Positions 11,970 to 22,643 of a stretch of DNA of 64,000 nucleotides are shown one piece after another (positions within the stretch are counted from its first letter, which is position 1; each line of letters starts with the position of its first letter). Source of the stretch: Jackrogersella multiformis (Eukaryota > Ascomycota > Sordariomycetes > Xylariales > Hypoxylaceae); assembly GCA_902806575.1 (NCBI GenBank), contig CADCXD010000001.1, positions 5,072,734-5,136,733 of the forward strand. Direction: 5' to 3'. The notes below the pieces were generated by a model that worked only from the letters and a program-made list of their open reading frames with translations, did no database searches and had not been told where the DNA came from. The position numbers and the translations under genes are program-made.

Positions 11970-12722
11970 CGCTATCGAGCTATACTTCGCCAAGTCACAT
12001 ATTGGACTCTGCATCTGGACCAGGGATCGTGACCAAGCTCTTATTGTCCGCATCCCCATTATATATTTCGGTCCTTGGCTTACCAATTTCGCCGTCGCCA
12101 CGAGTAACCGGCATCGACTTTGCCCCCCGCCATGATCGAGTATTACTTCATGGCAAATAAGGCTTCACTTAACTGGACTAGTGCCTCCGCGTTTGTCCAA
12201 GACTCCGAGGGCCTTTCCCGATTCAGAGATGCCGAATTCGACGCCGTAGTCATGAACTTGGGTATATTCACACTCAAAAATCCCATGGCCGGTGTAGCGG
12301 AGATACATCGCGTACTAAAGCCTGGTGGCCATGCCGTGATCACGACTTGGAAGACCCGGCGGGCGGTGGAGGTGTTTTAAGGGGCTCACGACACTATTAA
12401 GCCGAAAAGCGGACTCAAGGTTATGTACATGATCCCTGAGTGGCTAACGAAGGAGAAGCTCTTAGGCATAATGGAAGCCGGAGGGTGTTCTTGTGATCGC
12501 ATAAAGGTCTCCAAGACTAATCCGAATTGGGAATGCGGGTCTGGAGGAGAAGTGGTGAAGGCACTGAGTTCTCCTATGTGGACGGCAAAGCTTTGGAAAG
12601 GATGGAGCGCGGAAGAAATGGGTCGTTGGGATGGCGAGATACGAAGGCAGTTGAACGATCAAGAGAAGGAGACAGGAACTCTGGGGATGTCTGCCTGGAT
12701 TTGTGTTGCTCAGAGGGTCTAA
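11970..12722 (+). pseudogene. Class I SAM-dependent methyltransferase, 3' fragment with frameshift and stop
   Basis: Seen in order: motif I HILDSASGPGIVTKLLL, strand 2 RVTGIDFAP, AMIEYYFMANKASL, motif IV EFDAVVMNLGIFTL with IHRVLKPGGHAVITTW (post-motif region), then MIPEWLTKEKLLGIMEAGG and a C-terminus ending SAWICVAQRV. The fold is a Methyltransf_11/25-type Rossmann domain; the substrate is unknown. Besides the upstream LTR insertion there are two lesions: one extra C in the run 12123-12128 shifts the frame between DFAP and AMIE, and TAA at 12378-12380 interrupts the frame before GAHDTIKPKSGLK. The TAA could come from CAA by a RIP-type C-to-T change. The canonical Asp/Glu-x-Gly-x-Gly of motif I reads D-S-A-S-G-P-G. 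The gene is very unlikely to make an enzyme. Confidence 0.85.
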
Positions 12723-13282
12723 GTTACAAAATATCATAGACTCTAAATGTATTTATATAAGGTGACTTGAATTTAGCTTGTTACTATTCATTCAAGATAT
12801 GGAAAGAGATCAAGTGAATTTACATTTTATATATTATATATTAATAATCCCGATATAGTCAACCCCGCTTCCCCGGTAATGCGGAGGTTGGTGTTTTAGT
12901 AAACCGGGGCAGCTGCGGAGCAATATGGAATGGTGGGGGAGTCCTGACGCCCCCAGCGCCACTAGCGCCCCGCAATTTCCAAATGCTTCTTCCACCCACC
13001 CCTTATCCCGCCGGGACCTGTACTACAGACCTCGGATACGCGTAGGGCGGACAAACGCGTGCTACCAAAGCAGCAAGGTTATAACCAAGGTTACAATTAC
13101 TTACCTAGGTAGACTATTTCGTTTTTAGTTTATATCCGCGTTATATCTACCTAGGTAGGTAAGTATATATATTCTTTCAGTTCCCTGTCAGAGGCTTCCC
13201 TACCTAGGTACCTAATATATCATATACGTTTAGGTTGTACTAGATTAGGAGATTATATATAGCTATCTGCAACATCTTCAAA
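12723..13282. other. Promoter spacer of the acyl-CoA ligase gene
   Basis: Contains the 3' flank of the dead methyltransferase, a short A+T-rich stretch near 12830-12850, and three perfect TACCTAGGTA palindromes within 181 bp of the downstream ATG. A TATATATA run lies about 25 bp before that ATG. An open frame at 12925-13128 has no recognisable features and I do not call it a gene. Confidence 0.5.
13102..13210. repeat. TACCTAGGTA palindrome cluster (three perfect copies)
   Basis: Perfect 10-bp copies at 13102-13111, 13148-13157 and 13201-13210, spaced 46 and 53 bp, ending 73 bp before the ATG of the acyl-CoA ligase. This is the tightest placement against a start codon in the window. Confidence 0.85.
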
Positions 13283-15371
13283 ATGTCTGGACCGACGTCA
13301 CGGTTGAGGAGCATTCTGGATCATTTAGGCTCATCGACGACGAAGTCGCCAGTTGGCTTCGACCATAGTCATCACATTCACCAACTATCGCCAACTTCTT
13401 TCTTGGAAAGGGCCGCCATAATCGAGCCAGATGCCCCAGCAATATATCACGTTACGGCCAATAACAAAGTACTGAAAAGGTCGTATCGCGAGTTTGCAGA
13501 TCGCGCAAGAGGCCTAGCATACTACCTCCTTAAGCACGGCTATAAGCGAGTCGGCGTGCTGGCAACGAATACACCCGCATTCCTAGAATCGATATTCGGC
13601 ATAGTCGCCGCAGGCGGGGTCATTGTGCCCGTGAATTATCGGTGCGTATGGCGAGGCTCTCGTCTGCTGGCTGCTGTTGAACCACGGCCTGAACGATAAC
13701 GGTCACGTAGGCTCAAACCCGATGATATCACATATATATTCAATTTCGCAGAAGTCGATTCCATCATCGTCGACAACGAGTATTTACAGACACTTGACGA
13801 TTTCAAGAAACGCCACCCACATGTACCTCTCATTGTCGACCTTGTGAGTACAGAACCTAATTTTCAAGTCCTGTACTAAATAGCCAAGGATACCGATGCG
13901 ACGGAAGGCGAGCTTTGTGGACCATTTGATGAAGCCGTGCTCGAAGGCTTGAAACATGACAAAGCTCAAGGAAGCAAGGGATGGAGCGGCTTATATGCTC
14001 ACTCTACCCATGAAGATGAGATGATCGCCATCCCGTTCACGTCGGGGACTACCTCAAGACCTAAAGGATGCGTTTTCACAAACAGAGGCGCGTATCTTGC
14101 AGCGACGGCCAACATAATAGAATCTGGCTTAAACTTTGATCAAGGAAGGTGTAAATATCTGTGGACGTTACCAATGTAAGAGTGATCGAGATAATTGTCC
14201 TTTCGTTGCTAACATCCCTAGGTTCCACGCGGTCGGGTGGACTTTTCCGTAAGTCTTCTTCAAACGGGTGTCGGGTAGAAACGAGGAACTCACACATTCC
14301 GCGCAGCTGGGCAGTAACCGCTGTAAGAGGCACGCATTATTGCCTGAGGAAAATTGACTATCCGTTGATTTGGAAGCTTCTCAAGGAAGAAGGTGTCACC
14401 CATTTCAACGCAGCGCCCACGGTGAATACGTTACTCTGCACCTCTAAAGAAGCAGAGAAGTTGCCACAACCGGTACGAGTTACCGTAGCAGCAAGTCCAC
14501 CGACAGCATATCTTTTGGAGCAGATGGTATGAGCAGATAACGGCCAATCTCGAGACTTTACTGATATAGTTGCATAGACCAATCTGTCTTTGCACCCAAT
14601 CCATGTGTATGGCCTCACCGAGACGATGGGGCCCATAACTAAGGGCTACCACATGCCGGAATGGGATCATCTCCCGGCCCCGGAGAAGTACGCGAAGATG
14701 GCTCGTCAAGGGCATGGCTCCATAATGAGTCTGCCGATCCGCGTGATCAAGACTGATCAACCGGAAGGGGTTCTCATCGATGTGGCTAAAGACGGCAAGG
14801 AGATGGGAGAGATTGTCTTCTTGGGTAATATCTGCTGCAAGGGCTACTACAAAGATCTCGAAGCCACGAGGAAGCTCTTCGCGGGCGGCGCTCTACACTC
14901 TGGCGACTTAGCTGTCTGGCACCCGGACGGCAGCGTGCAGATTCAAGATCGGGCTAAAGATATCATAATAAGCGGTAAGTTTACTGTCCCACTTGCCTAC
15001 CTGGGTACCTAGCTTAGGTAAACCATGTTATTGTGTGTCCAGTAGAGGCTGAACTCACATCTTTAGGCGGAGAGAACATATCGTCGGTTGCACTCGAGGC
15101 CATGCTAGTACAGCATCCCGATGTTCTAGAAGCTGGTGTCGTCGCCGTGTCAGATTCTCACTGGGGAGAGAGGCCCAAAGTGTATCTAACCGTGAAAGAA
15201 GGCAAGACGCTAGAGCCCCAAGACATGATCAACTGGTGTCGTCATCAGAGTGCGATCAGTAGATTCATGGTTCCAAGAGAGGTTGAGGTCGTTGATGAAT
15301 TACCGAAGACAAGCACAGGGAAAATCCAGAAGAACGTCTTGAGAGCGTGGTCAAAGACAGGACGGAAGTGA
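13283..15371 (+). CDS. AMP-dependent acyl-CoA synthetase / ligase (ANL superfamily)
   Basis: Multi-exon gene starting MSGPTSRLRS. Seen: an N-terminal subdomain (FADRARGLAYYLLKHGYKR), the ATP-binding P-loop IPFTSGTTSRPKGCVFTNRG, substrate-pocket segment LPMFHAVGWTFP (split by an intron), the A5 motif VYGLTETMGP, A7/A8 HSGDLAVWHPDGSVQIQDRA then KDIIISGGENISS, and the A10 lysine in LPKTSTGKIQK. All catalytic motifs are present, so the enzyme should adenylate a carboxylic acid and form its CoA thioester; the chain type cannot be told. No clear signal peptide; the last three residues are GRK, not a classical SKL peroxisomal tag. Six introns are inferred, including 13642-13710, about 13844-13888, one after LPM and one inside the HAVGWTFP segment. 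The second intron needs an unusual AAG acceptor or a very short intron. Downstream neighbour APC4 is convergent. Confidence 0.88.
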
Positions 15372-15975
15372 TTGTGGGAACCTGCGTAGCCTATTTAAGG
15401 ATCGCAGTACTGGCTGTGTCTATTGCACAGGAAACTAAGCTGAAAGTGCCGAATGACAAGACGAGGATTATCGGGGCAAATTGCTAGAGCTTACCTAATC
15501 ACCTAGGAAGGGGAGAAGTTCCAATTATAACGTGGCTGTAAATTGTATAACGAACTTTCTATAAATATAAAATAGAAGCTTCTACACTATTTGCTTGTCA
15601 TTCCATAAGCATGGAGTTAAAGCCCAATATTACTGCAATATTCTGCAATTTAGTAAGGCGGTCTAGGTTGTCCACGTCTCGATATGTCGAACTTCGAGAA
15701 CCTTGTCGATGTCTTAGAAGGCCTTCATTTATTTTCTTCCTGATATCAGTATTTCTAATTCAAGGCTTCGAGTTGCTTATTCTAGGTACTTATGTTGGTA
15801 CTAATCATGTAAGTCGCAAGTATGAAATTTCGTTTCTGGTGATCTAAAGCTAAATCAAAATAAGATCCAAATCATCGCAGCAGTTATTAATTTCATGGTT
15901 TGTCATTTATTAGGAGGTGCCTAGGTAATCAGCGAGACACTGCTAAAGGTGCGCTATAACCACATATTTCATTCA
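15372..15975. other. Convergent spacer between acyl-CoA ligase and APC4
   Basis: Holds both 3' flanks. An open frame at 15611-15847 encodes 78 residues with one hydrophobic stretch but no family resemblance and no supporting context; not called. Only imperfect CCTAGG half-motifs near 15502 and 15919. Confidence 0.5.
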
Positions 15976-18672
15976 TTATGTCGTCTTATCTTGAATATTC
16001 TCAGCTTCTCCGAATATCCCTTCAGGCAAAGCAAATATCTTATACGTTTGGTAGTCGCTTCCCAGTAGGCAGACCCTCGGAGGTATCTTGCCGCGTTCAG
16101 AACTAGCTTCCTTAACCTCCATCTGGACTGGTACGAAGCTCGGTTCACAGGGAACCATCATGTTTGGAAACAAGCTGGTAACCTGATCATTACTAAGGAC
16201 GTGAGGTGTCATACTATCCCCGGGGCCATATGGTCGATATAACAAGTCGTCAGATTTGTGCGGTATTCTGAGAATTCGCAGTGGTTGGTCTGCCGTAAGT
16301 TAGCGATGATAAACAATTGCCTGCATGGTCTGAACTTACCATTTGATGCCCATAGAACAAGCAGACTGTCGTCGTATAGGAACTTCAGATCAAGCACTCT
16401 CCCATCACCGAGAACCATGCAGGAGACCTTGCTCGTGATAGAGCCGCTGATCCCATTAAGCACGCCCATCGTCGTTTGAAATACATACACTATCAGAAAA
16501 GTCAATATCTGCAGATTTTAATCACTAGCTACTGAGCCATACCGCCGTGTTCTTTCTTCTCCGTTGTAAGAGCTGTGTAGGTTATTGCCTGAGGCGTATC
16601 CTAAAGGATCCGCATTAGCATTGAACAGATGGTATTAACCACGCATTCGAAGCCTTACAGAATTGAAGAGGGCAGACATCGTAACATCAAATTTAGAGAT
16701 GCTAGCCTCTAGTTTGAGAGTGGTTGGCTGGCCAAACCGTACGCTCCTTTTTTCAGCTTCTGCGATGCCCTCGAATATAGAATCAGCATTTCTCTGTAAG
16801 TGGGTACACAGGAACTCGACCTGTGAGAATATGCCTTCATCGGGGTGTCCATCATCTTGCTTCTTGAGCTGCTTGCCAAGCAATTCTAATAGAGAGCTTC
16901 CACCTTCGGCTTGTTGGCGACCTCTCTCTGAGCTACTTGTAGGAACGCTGCTGAGATGATGACGCAAGGGACTCGCGGGCATGTACTGCTGGATATAGGC
17001 TAGTATTTTCCCATGTTCCATTGTCGCCTCTTTCTCGGACAGCTCATCTGTCGACGAAGAAGACGCGAGCCTATCGATCTCGTGACGGAGCCAAATAGAG
17101 AAAGACTGGAATAGCTCTAGTTCTTCCATGACGAGCAAGAGAATTTTGTTGCCTACCAGCATCAAGCAGGATACAATGTCCATAACTCTGGTAATCTGCG
17201 CGCCAGTGAAACCGGTCTCGGCCTTCGACTCGTGGAAGCGCGCGATACCGAGGAGACGACTGAGAATAATGCCGATACGCTCGAGCGCCGGAAGGAAATT
17301 CTCATGGATAAGGCTACGGAGGGCCTGAAGACCCGATACGACGGCTTTATCCCAGCGTTTATGACCCTACGGTGAATTGTTAGCTTCTCCGAGATCCATA
17401 TGAGGCCACAGGAATAGGGGTCCACGAACCCGTTCCGCTAATTGGTCAACCAGCCATTCTCGGACTTCTGGAAATGTGTGGCCTGTTAAGACTGAATGGT
17501 ACATCGCCTGGCCAATGGTCATCTCGCCATAGTTTTCAGACTCTCTCAGCGTCTCGTTTATGCTATTCAAAAACCTGGTCGGAAGTTCCCGAGTGGACTG
17601 CCACTCATGCATCATATGCATCTGCACCTGCTTGGCATATCTTAGTAGCTTTTGCAAAGTTGTTGTTTTAGAAGCAAGTAAGGACAAGTTCTCTGGTGAT
17701 GAGTGTATGAAGGTTAGATCCATAGGAATGAGATACGTGGTTGCTGATTGGATATCTCCAGATGGTTTGAATACGAGTATGTGTGTTGATAAGTCGGGGT
17801 GAGAGGCATGATGGTATAGTTGCAGAGAGACATTCTTCCCGGCGGGCTGCGGCAGAGCATATTTAAATGTCCCAATGACAAATGAGTCGTATATACTAAG
17901 ATGTATTTGCCCATCGTCGGTGCCAACAATCATGACGTCGACTTTATCGCTATCATGAGGGACAAAGGGTTGAAATAGAAACTGCAACGAAGTTCTCGTA
18001 GTAAATACGAACGAGTCGTCACTGGGGCTTGGTTAGTGAGCGGCTATGATAAGTTTGATATCTGCGTCTTACCCGGAACCTCCTGATGCAGGTAAAGGAC
18101 TAAGCTTTGGTAGAGCCGTCTCGACTTCCAGGAACGTAAGTTCTCGGGGGAGGTCTACGGCAGCTTTGCTACTGCCCTGTAAAAGGTCTCGGGATATGAT
18201 GTCCTCATATGGCAAGTCAGAAGACGCAGAGGTCAAGCTTGGGTGTCTTCCTGCATTGTTACGTCCCCAGCCGATGTATGTGATTCGAGACTTGCCAGTC
18301 TCGCATACTGACATTTGGTGGACAGCCTTGCTGGTCTCCAAGCCCATTAGCCTCACTACCCCATCGCTCCATCCTACGGCGAGGAATTGACCTGACGTAT
18401 GTTAGTTTTCGGAGGTACCCTACCGCTATGGCCTAGTAGGAGGAGAACAGCCTACCATCAACTTTCCAACGGAGAGCTTCGACGCTGTCCTGTTCCCCAC
18501 GCTGGCTACTTTTGGTCACAACCTGGCCATTTGATCGCCAAATCTGGAGAGTCTTTGATCCGGCTGCGCCAGCAAAGAGTTCGATGCTGGGATTATAGGC
18601 AACAAGGCCATTGTGTGGCCTCGGCTCAAGTCGCGATTCGCTGAGGAGCGTGAGCTCAGTTGGTTCAGTCAT
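15976..18672 (-). CDS. APC4: Anaphase-promoting complex subunit 4
   Basis: Minus-strand gene starting MTEPTELTLLSESRL. The N-terminus has beta-propeller-like blades (SKTLQIWRSNGQVV; FLAVGWSDGVVRLMGLETSK after the first intron; DVMIVGTDDGQIHLSIYDSF). A long helical segment follows (TLQKLLRYAKQVQ, GQAMYHSVLTGHTFPEVREW, MDIVSCLMLVGNKILLLVMEEL, GKILAYIQQYMP), then a C-terminal beta region (VYVFQTTMGVLNGISG, LYDDSLLVLWASNG, LYRPYGPGDSMTPHVLSNDQ). This order is that of Apc4, a scaffold of the APC/C ubiquitin ligase that drives anaphase and mitotic exit. About five introns; one near 17345-17390 joins LAER to GHKRWDKAVV. The joints around 16500-16640 are less certain: a short stretch (residues PLGYASGNNLHSSYNGEE) looks coding there but its borders are unclear. 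Confidence 0.85.
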
Positions 18673-19364
18673 GGTTACTCCTAAGAGCAGGGATTTGAAG
18701 AGTATCCAGTAGGCTGCTAATCATCGTGCACTCAGCAGTTTAGTAGCTTACCTACGTAGGTGCCTTAGGCAGCTTGGAAGTTGATTATGTTGATAGGTAA
18801 GTTGATCAGGTTAATTAAGTTGGGGTTTTTAGTTTTTTAGTTATTCATTCCCTCGGCAAAGAATTACCTGTATGGTGGTTGCCATCTTTTACGTCGTGTC
18901 GTGCCTCGCGATTTCGCGAACGTTAAACTGTAGTACCTACCTACATGTAGGTGGTAGGTACCGGGATTGGTACCTAGGTACTTAGGTAGGTGGGTAGGTA
19001 CCTGTTTACTGAAGACACAGTGCGCGAAATATCTTAGCGCTTATATCGCTACTATGAATGACGGTTATTCATACGGTGTTATTTTCCCATTTGTAAACTG
19101 TGTCTCATGGGATGGAATTCAACTCACAACGTTGAATACAGCACCTGGGCAACATGTATGTAGACTACTAGCACTAAGGGATGCAATCTAACAGGCTATG
19201 CCTTTACTCATCAACTCTAGCTGCAACATTGACAACTATTATTCACAATCAATTAGTAGCATGTTCTATTTAGACCATTGCTCTATATAACATCTTTTCT
19301 CAAACCCTTTAGGTCGTCACTCCATACTAGGCTCATTACCTAGGTAGTCAATCCCTTTATCCTC
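18673..19364. other. Spacer upstream of APC4 and downstream of coatomer delta
   Basis: The APC4-proximal 350 bp carry a palindrome cluster (see 18749-19013). A 74-codon frame at 18967-19191 runs through that repeat cluster and is not credible as a gene. Confidence 0.5.
18749..19013. repeat. TACCTAGGTA-type cluster upstream of APC4
   Basis: A variant with CG centre (TACCTACGTAGGTG) at about 18749, then a dense run from 18933 with a CATG-centred copy (CTACCTACATGTAGGTGG), one perfect copy at 18971-18980 and several AGGT/ACCT half-units. Confidence 0.8.
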
Positions 19365-21125
19365 CTACTCGACCAAATACGAATCGGCTACAGACTTGAT
19401 ATCTTTGGAGAACGTCACATCTTCATTTTCCTCTATCAACGACACCGACGTGACCTGTAACAACTGTTAATGGAACGAACCATTAGAGGTATAGAAATAT
19501 GGAACTTACATCTACATCAATAAAAGGCGTTGTCTTTGAGAATCGTACTTGCATGGGGAAAAACTCATTTTCGTCGTCCGCCTGCGCATCGAATTCGAAC
19601 GAGCCATTGGGGTTATCATCACCGATAGTCCCGATGGTCCATTCGAGGCTATCCCCCGATACTTCATAGGTAGCATCAAAACTAGACACGGACGGCTCAC
19701 TCGTGGCGTACGGAATCACCACGGAAACGTCCTTCAGTGTGTCACCTCCAGTAAGCTCGTACTCAACTGTCATCGTGTAGTTACCGCCCGAGCCCTTGTT
19801 AACCCAGACTGTAAAGCTGATGGGTAAGGCGCTCGTGTCATCTGTTTTCGGCGTAGCTCGCCATCTCAGAACACCGACGGCGTTGTTGACGGGGAAACCA
19901 CGCGCTGCATTGCTCATTCGGATGACCTTAGAGCTCGTGAAGAGGCCACGGTCAACGTTGGGATGAGTACGGAACTGGACGCCGTGGGAAGCATTCGCTG
20001 CGAGGTACAGTTTGATCTTGGTCAAGCTAGGATCTGAGATTTTAAGACTTAGATCACCACTGACAGTCAATGAGTTCAGTGAGCCTTCCCTTGACAGTCT
20101 CGCAGTAATAGACTCATTGACGGTGATATGGATCGCGTCACGGTCCAAAGTGGAAGAAATCCGTGGAGCAGCGGGTTCGGTCGCCAGAGCAGAAGCAGCT
20201 GGTACTAGTGGTGACTCGTCTACCTCGGCCCCCATGTCTCCTCGGACGCGTTCGAACATATCCGTAGTCTTGGATTTCTTGCCGAGCTGCATTCCCTTGC
20301 CTTTCATTACGGTTGTCCTATGCCTTTGTGAGCCTAAAACGTTACGTAGCTGCGAGCTTTCATACTTATGTGTCTTGTTCTTCTCGGCCTCGTACGTATC
20401 ATACGTATCTACAGCCGTGGGTCGCGTAGGGGGCGTGTACGTTGGGTATACCGGCGTTCGAGGCGCGCCAGGACGGCCACTCCTCGCGGATTCTTTCCGT
20501 TGTAATTCGAGTTGCTTGGCTTTTCGCTTGCGCTCCTCCGTTGCTTCTAGTTCCTTGTTCTGTGCGGATGTCAGCAGGGGGGCGACCAATCCTCGGAGAA
20601 ATACAAACATACCCGTGCAATGATCTCCTGGATGCGCTCCTCGTGGCTTTCCATCTCCAAAAAGGTCTTGATCTGGCTGATGGTGAGATTTTCCCTGTAT
20701 CCGAGAGAAACCAACTCGTCGAAGGCGCTGAGTAGTTCGTAGGCATTCTTCAGTATCTCCCGTTCGTCTAAACTCCTGCATGTGCTTGTGACCACCTGGG
20801 CAAACAGGTGGAGGGAGTCGATATCCTGTAAGATATTGGACTGGCGGTTGGTAATGAGAACCATGTACAGCTCGTCGAGGGGTTGGTAGACGAAGCGAAC
20901 ATTGTCCTGCTCAACGGTGGTATGCTGGGTTCCGGAGTCGGCGAGCTTTGGGAAGGATGCGAGAAGTGCTTCGATTCGGGATCTAGGCATCTCACGAAAC
21001 TGCCTCGAGAGGACAGCTTTCCCGCCTCGGGTGCAGATAGATGCAGCTAAGACGACCTGGTGTAAGTCAAACCATTAGCAAGTCTGGTCGTAGCAAAAGA
21101 AGCAAAAGAAACAGAAGATTACCAT
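19365..21125 (-). CDS. RET2: Coatomer subunit delta (delta-COP)
   Basis: The start codon (21123-21125) is immediately followed by an intron; the next exon reads VVLAASICTRGGKAVLSRQF, the highly conserved longin-domain start of delta-COP. Then come PRSRIEALLASFPKLADSG, DNVRFVYQPLDELYMVLITN and LLSAFDELVSLGYREN. An intron at about 20570-20625 joins EIIAR to NKELEATEERKRKAK. A linker rich in Pro/Tyr/Thr and MQLGKKSKTTDMFERVRGD leads to the C-terminal mu-homology domain (DRDAIHITVNESITARLSREG to SLEWTIGTIGDDNPNGSFEF). A last small exon ends ADSYLVE at 19365. About 510 residues, a normal length. Role by family: COPI coat subunit for Golgi-to-ER retrograde transport. Confidence 0.95.
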
Positions 21126-22643
21126 TTTGTACGTAACAGCACTCAGATTATGTAAAACCGAAAGAGGAATAAGTTGTGAATTTAAGGTGTTCCGCGAAAG
21201 AGAATTGTATATTGCACTGAGGCTGGCAGCTGTTCCTACAACGAAGCCAATTCACTCGGAAGTGTGTTGCTGGAACTTTAGGTACCTACCTAGGTACCTA
21301 GGCTAGGTGGGTAATGATACACTGATACACTAGCCCCCCTTGTCAAGCCACATGTTCGAATTGTTGCGACAGTTTACACTAGGTACCTAGTGTAGACTGC
21401 AGGTGCTCTGGTGCTTACATAAGTTTAGTGGCCCCTGCCCTTCTTGTATCCGAAGTTTATCCTGGTGGTGGCGGCAGGTGCGCAGGTGGGGGGTGGCGTC
21501 AATCTCAGACCAAGGCAGGGGCTCGGGGCTGCAAGGAGTTTACCTAATATCCATGGATCCCGCTAATTTATTATTAGCTTAGCCTCAGGCGGCCCAAGAA
21601 TTTCGAACATTGAATGATCATCATTCATCAGCTCCATTTCACATTGGATTCAACTCTCAATCTTTCATTCCATCAAATTCATCTTGTTTGCCTACTACGT
21701 AGATACCTTGTTCTGTTTGGGACATCCACTCGAACTTTTCATATTCTGCGAAACCTTTTCCAACGTCTAGATTACGACGAGAGGCCAGCCCTTTTCGATT
21801 TCCTGCGATTTTGCCGACTCTGCCTAAACCGCGTCCGGTTCCTCAAGTAACTACAACGACTAACGATACCCTTGGTAACCACCGGCGATATCTTATCCGT
21901 GACAAACTATCACGACGGTCGATTATTCTATCCCTCTGGGTCCAGCTCTTGTACCATTTATCAGCACATCTTCCATCTATTTGATGAATTCTTCCGATAC
22001 TTGCGCCAGTCCTCCACCTAACCCAGGCCTGTTCCACTTGCCCACCATAACTTCGCAACGGCATAATAATTTTGATGGTTAACCACTCGGTTACTACAAA
22101 TGATCCCCCAAGACTTCCATATCTACCTTGTTTACACCATTCATACCTTTCACACTCAACCCATAACCAACAAACAAACTTGGGAACGCGACCAAATCAA
22201 GGGTGTATTAAGAATACCAGTGGGATTTAATACCGGACCTTGTTAAGCGTTTAATCGCATACATCCCATACATCCCATAAGATACACTTACAAAGCAGCT
22301 ACGGGGCACCATCCCAAGTTTTAAGGCGGGAGCTCGTGAATATTACACAAATCAAGTCATTTTTTGTCTTTCTTTCCGGAAATAGACATTCTTCACTCCC
22401 GCCTCTTCAGCGGCTTTGTTAAATGCGAACCTTCAATTCTTCACATTCACGCAATTATTACCACTATAGGACATTTACCTTTATCCCCTTCTTTCTACCA
22501 GAAAAGCCATTCATATTTCGCCAGGTGTATCAATCGAATCCATCAGTTTAGGGATAATACCATCGCGTTGTCGGCAGAGTCATCTCCATTACCACTTTAA
22601 ATCCTCTCACATCCAGGTTTGTAAATCTAGGCAACCTGCTACA
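21126..22643. other. Divergent spacer between coatomer delta and the acidic protein gene
   Basis: About 1.5 kb shared by two divergent promoters. The RET2-proximal side carries a palindrome cluster at 21280-21393. The other side is pyrimidine-rich on the + strand (many CATTC/TTCC runs at 21600-22600), as often seen in fungal 5' leaders. Small frames such as 21614-21850 and 22364-22600 show no protein features. Confidence 0.5.
21280..21393. repeat. Palindrome cluster upstream of RET2
   Basis: Perfect TACCTAGGTA at 21287-21296 inside a run of ACCT/AGGT units (21280-21311), and a separate 18-bp perfect palindrome with the inverted core at 21376-21393 (ACACTAGGTACCTAGTGT). The two lie about 155 and 250 bp from the RET2 start codon. 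Confidence 0.85.

Noticed and set aside
11904..12160. Short frames on both strands across the right LTR edge
   Set aside because: They are pieces of the LTR and of the broken methyltransferase in wrong frames; only one frame matches the family.
15611..15847. 78-codon frame as a small membrane protein gene
   Set aside because: One hydrophobic stretch only, in a 3'-3' spacer, with no splice-linked extension or family resemblance.
18967..19191. 74-codon frame upstream of APC4
   Set aside because: Starts inside the palindrome cluster and has no protein-like features.
20012..20623. 203-codon plus-strand frame inside coatomer delta
   Set aside because: Antisense shadow of a well conserved coding exon with strong codon bias; product has no features.
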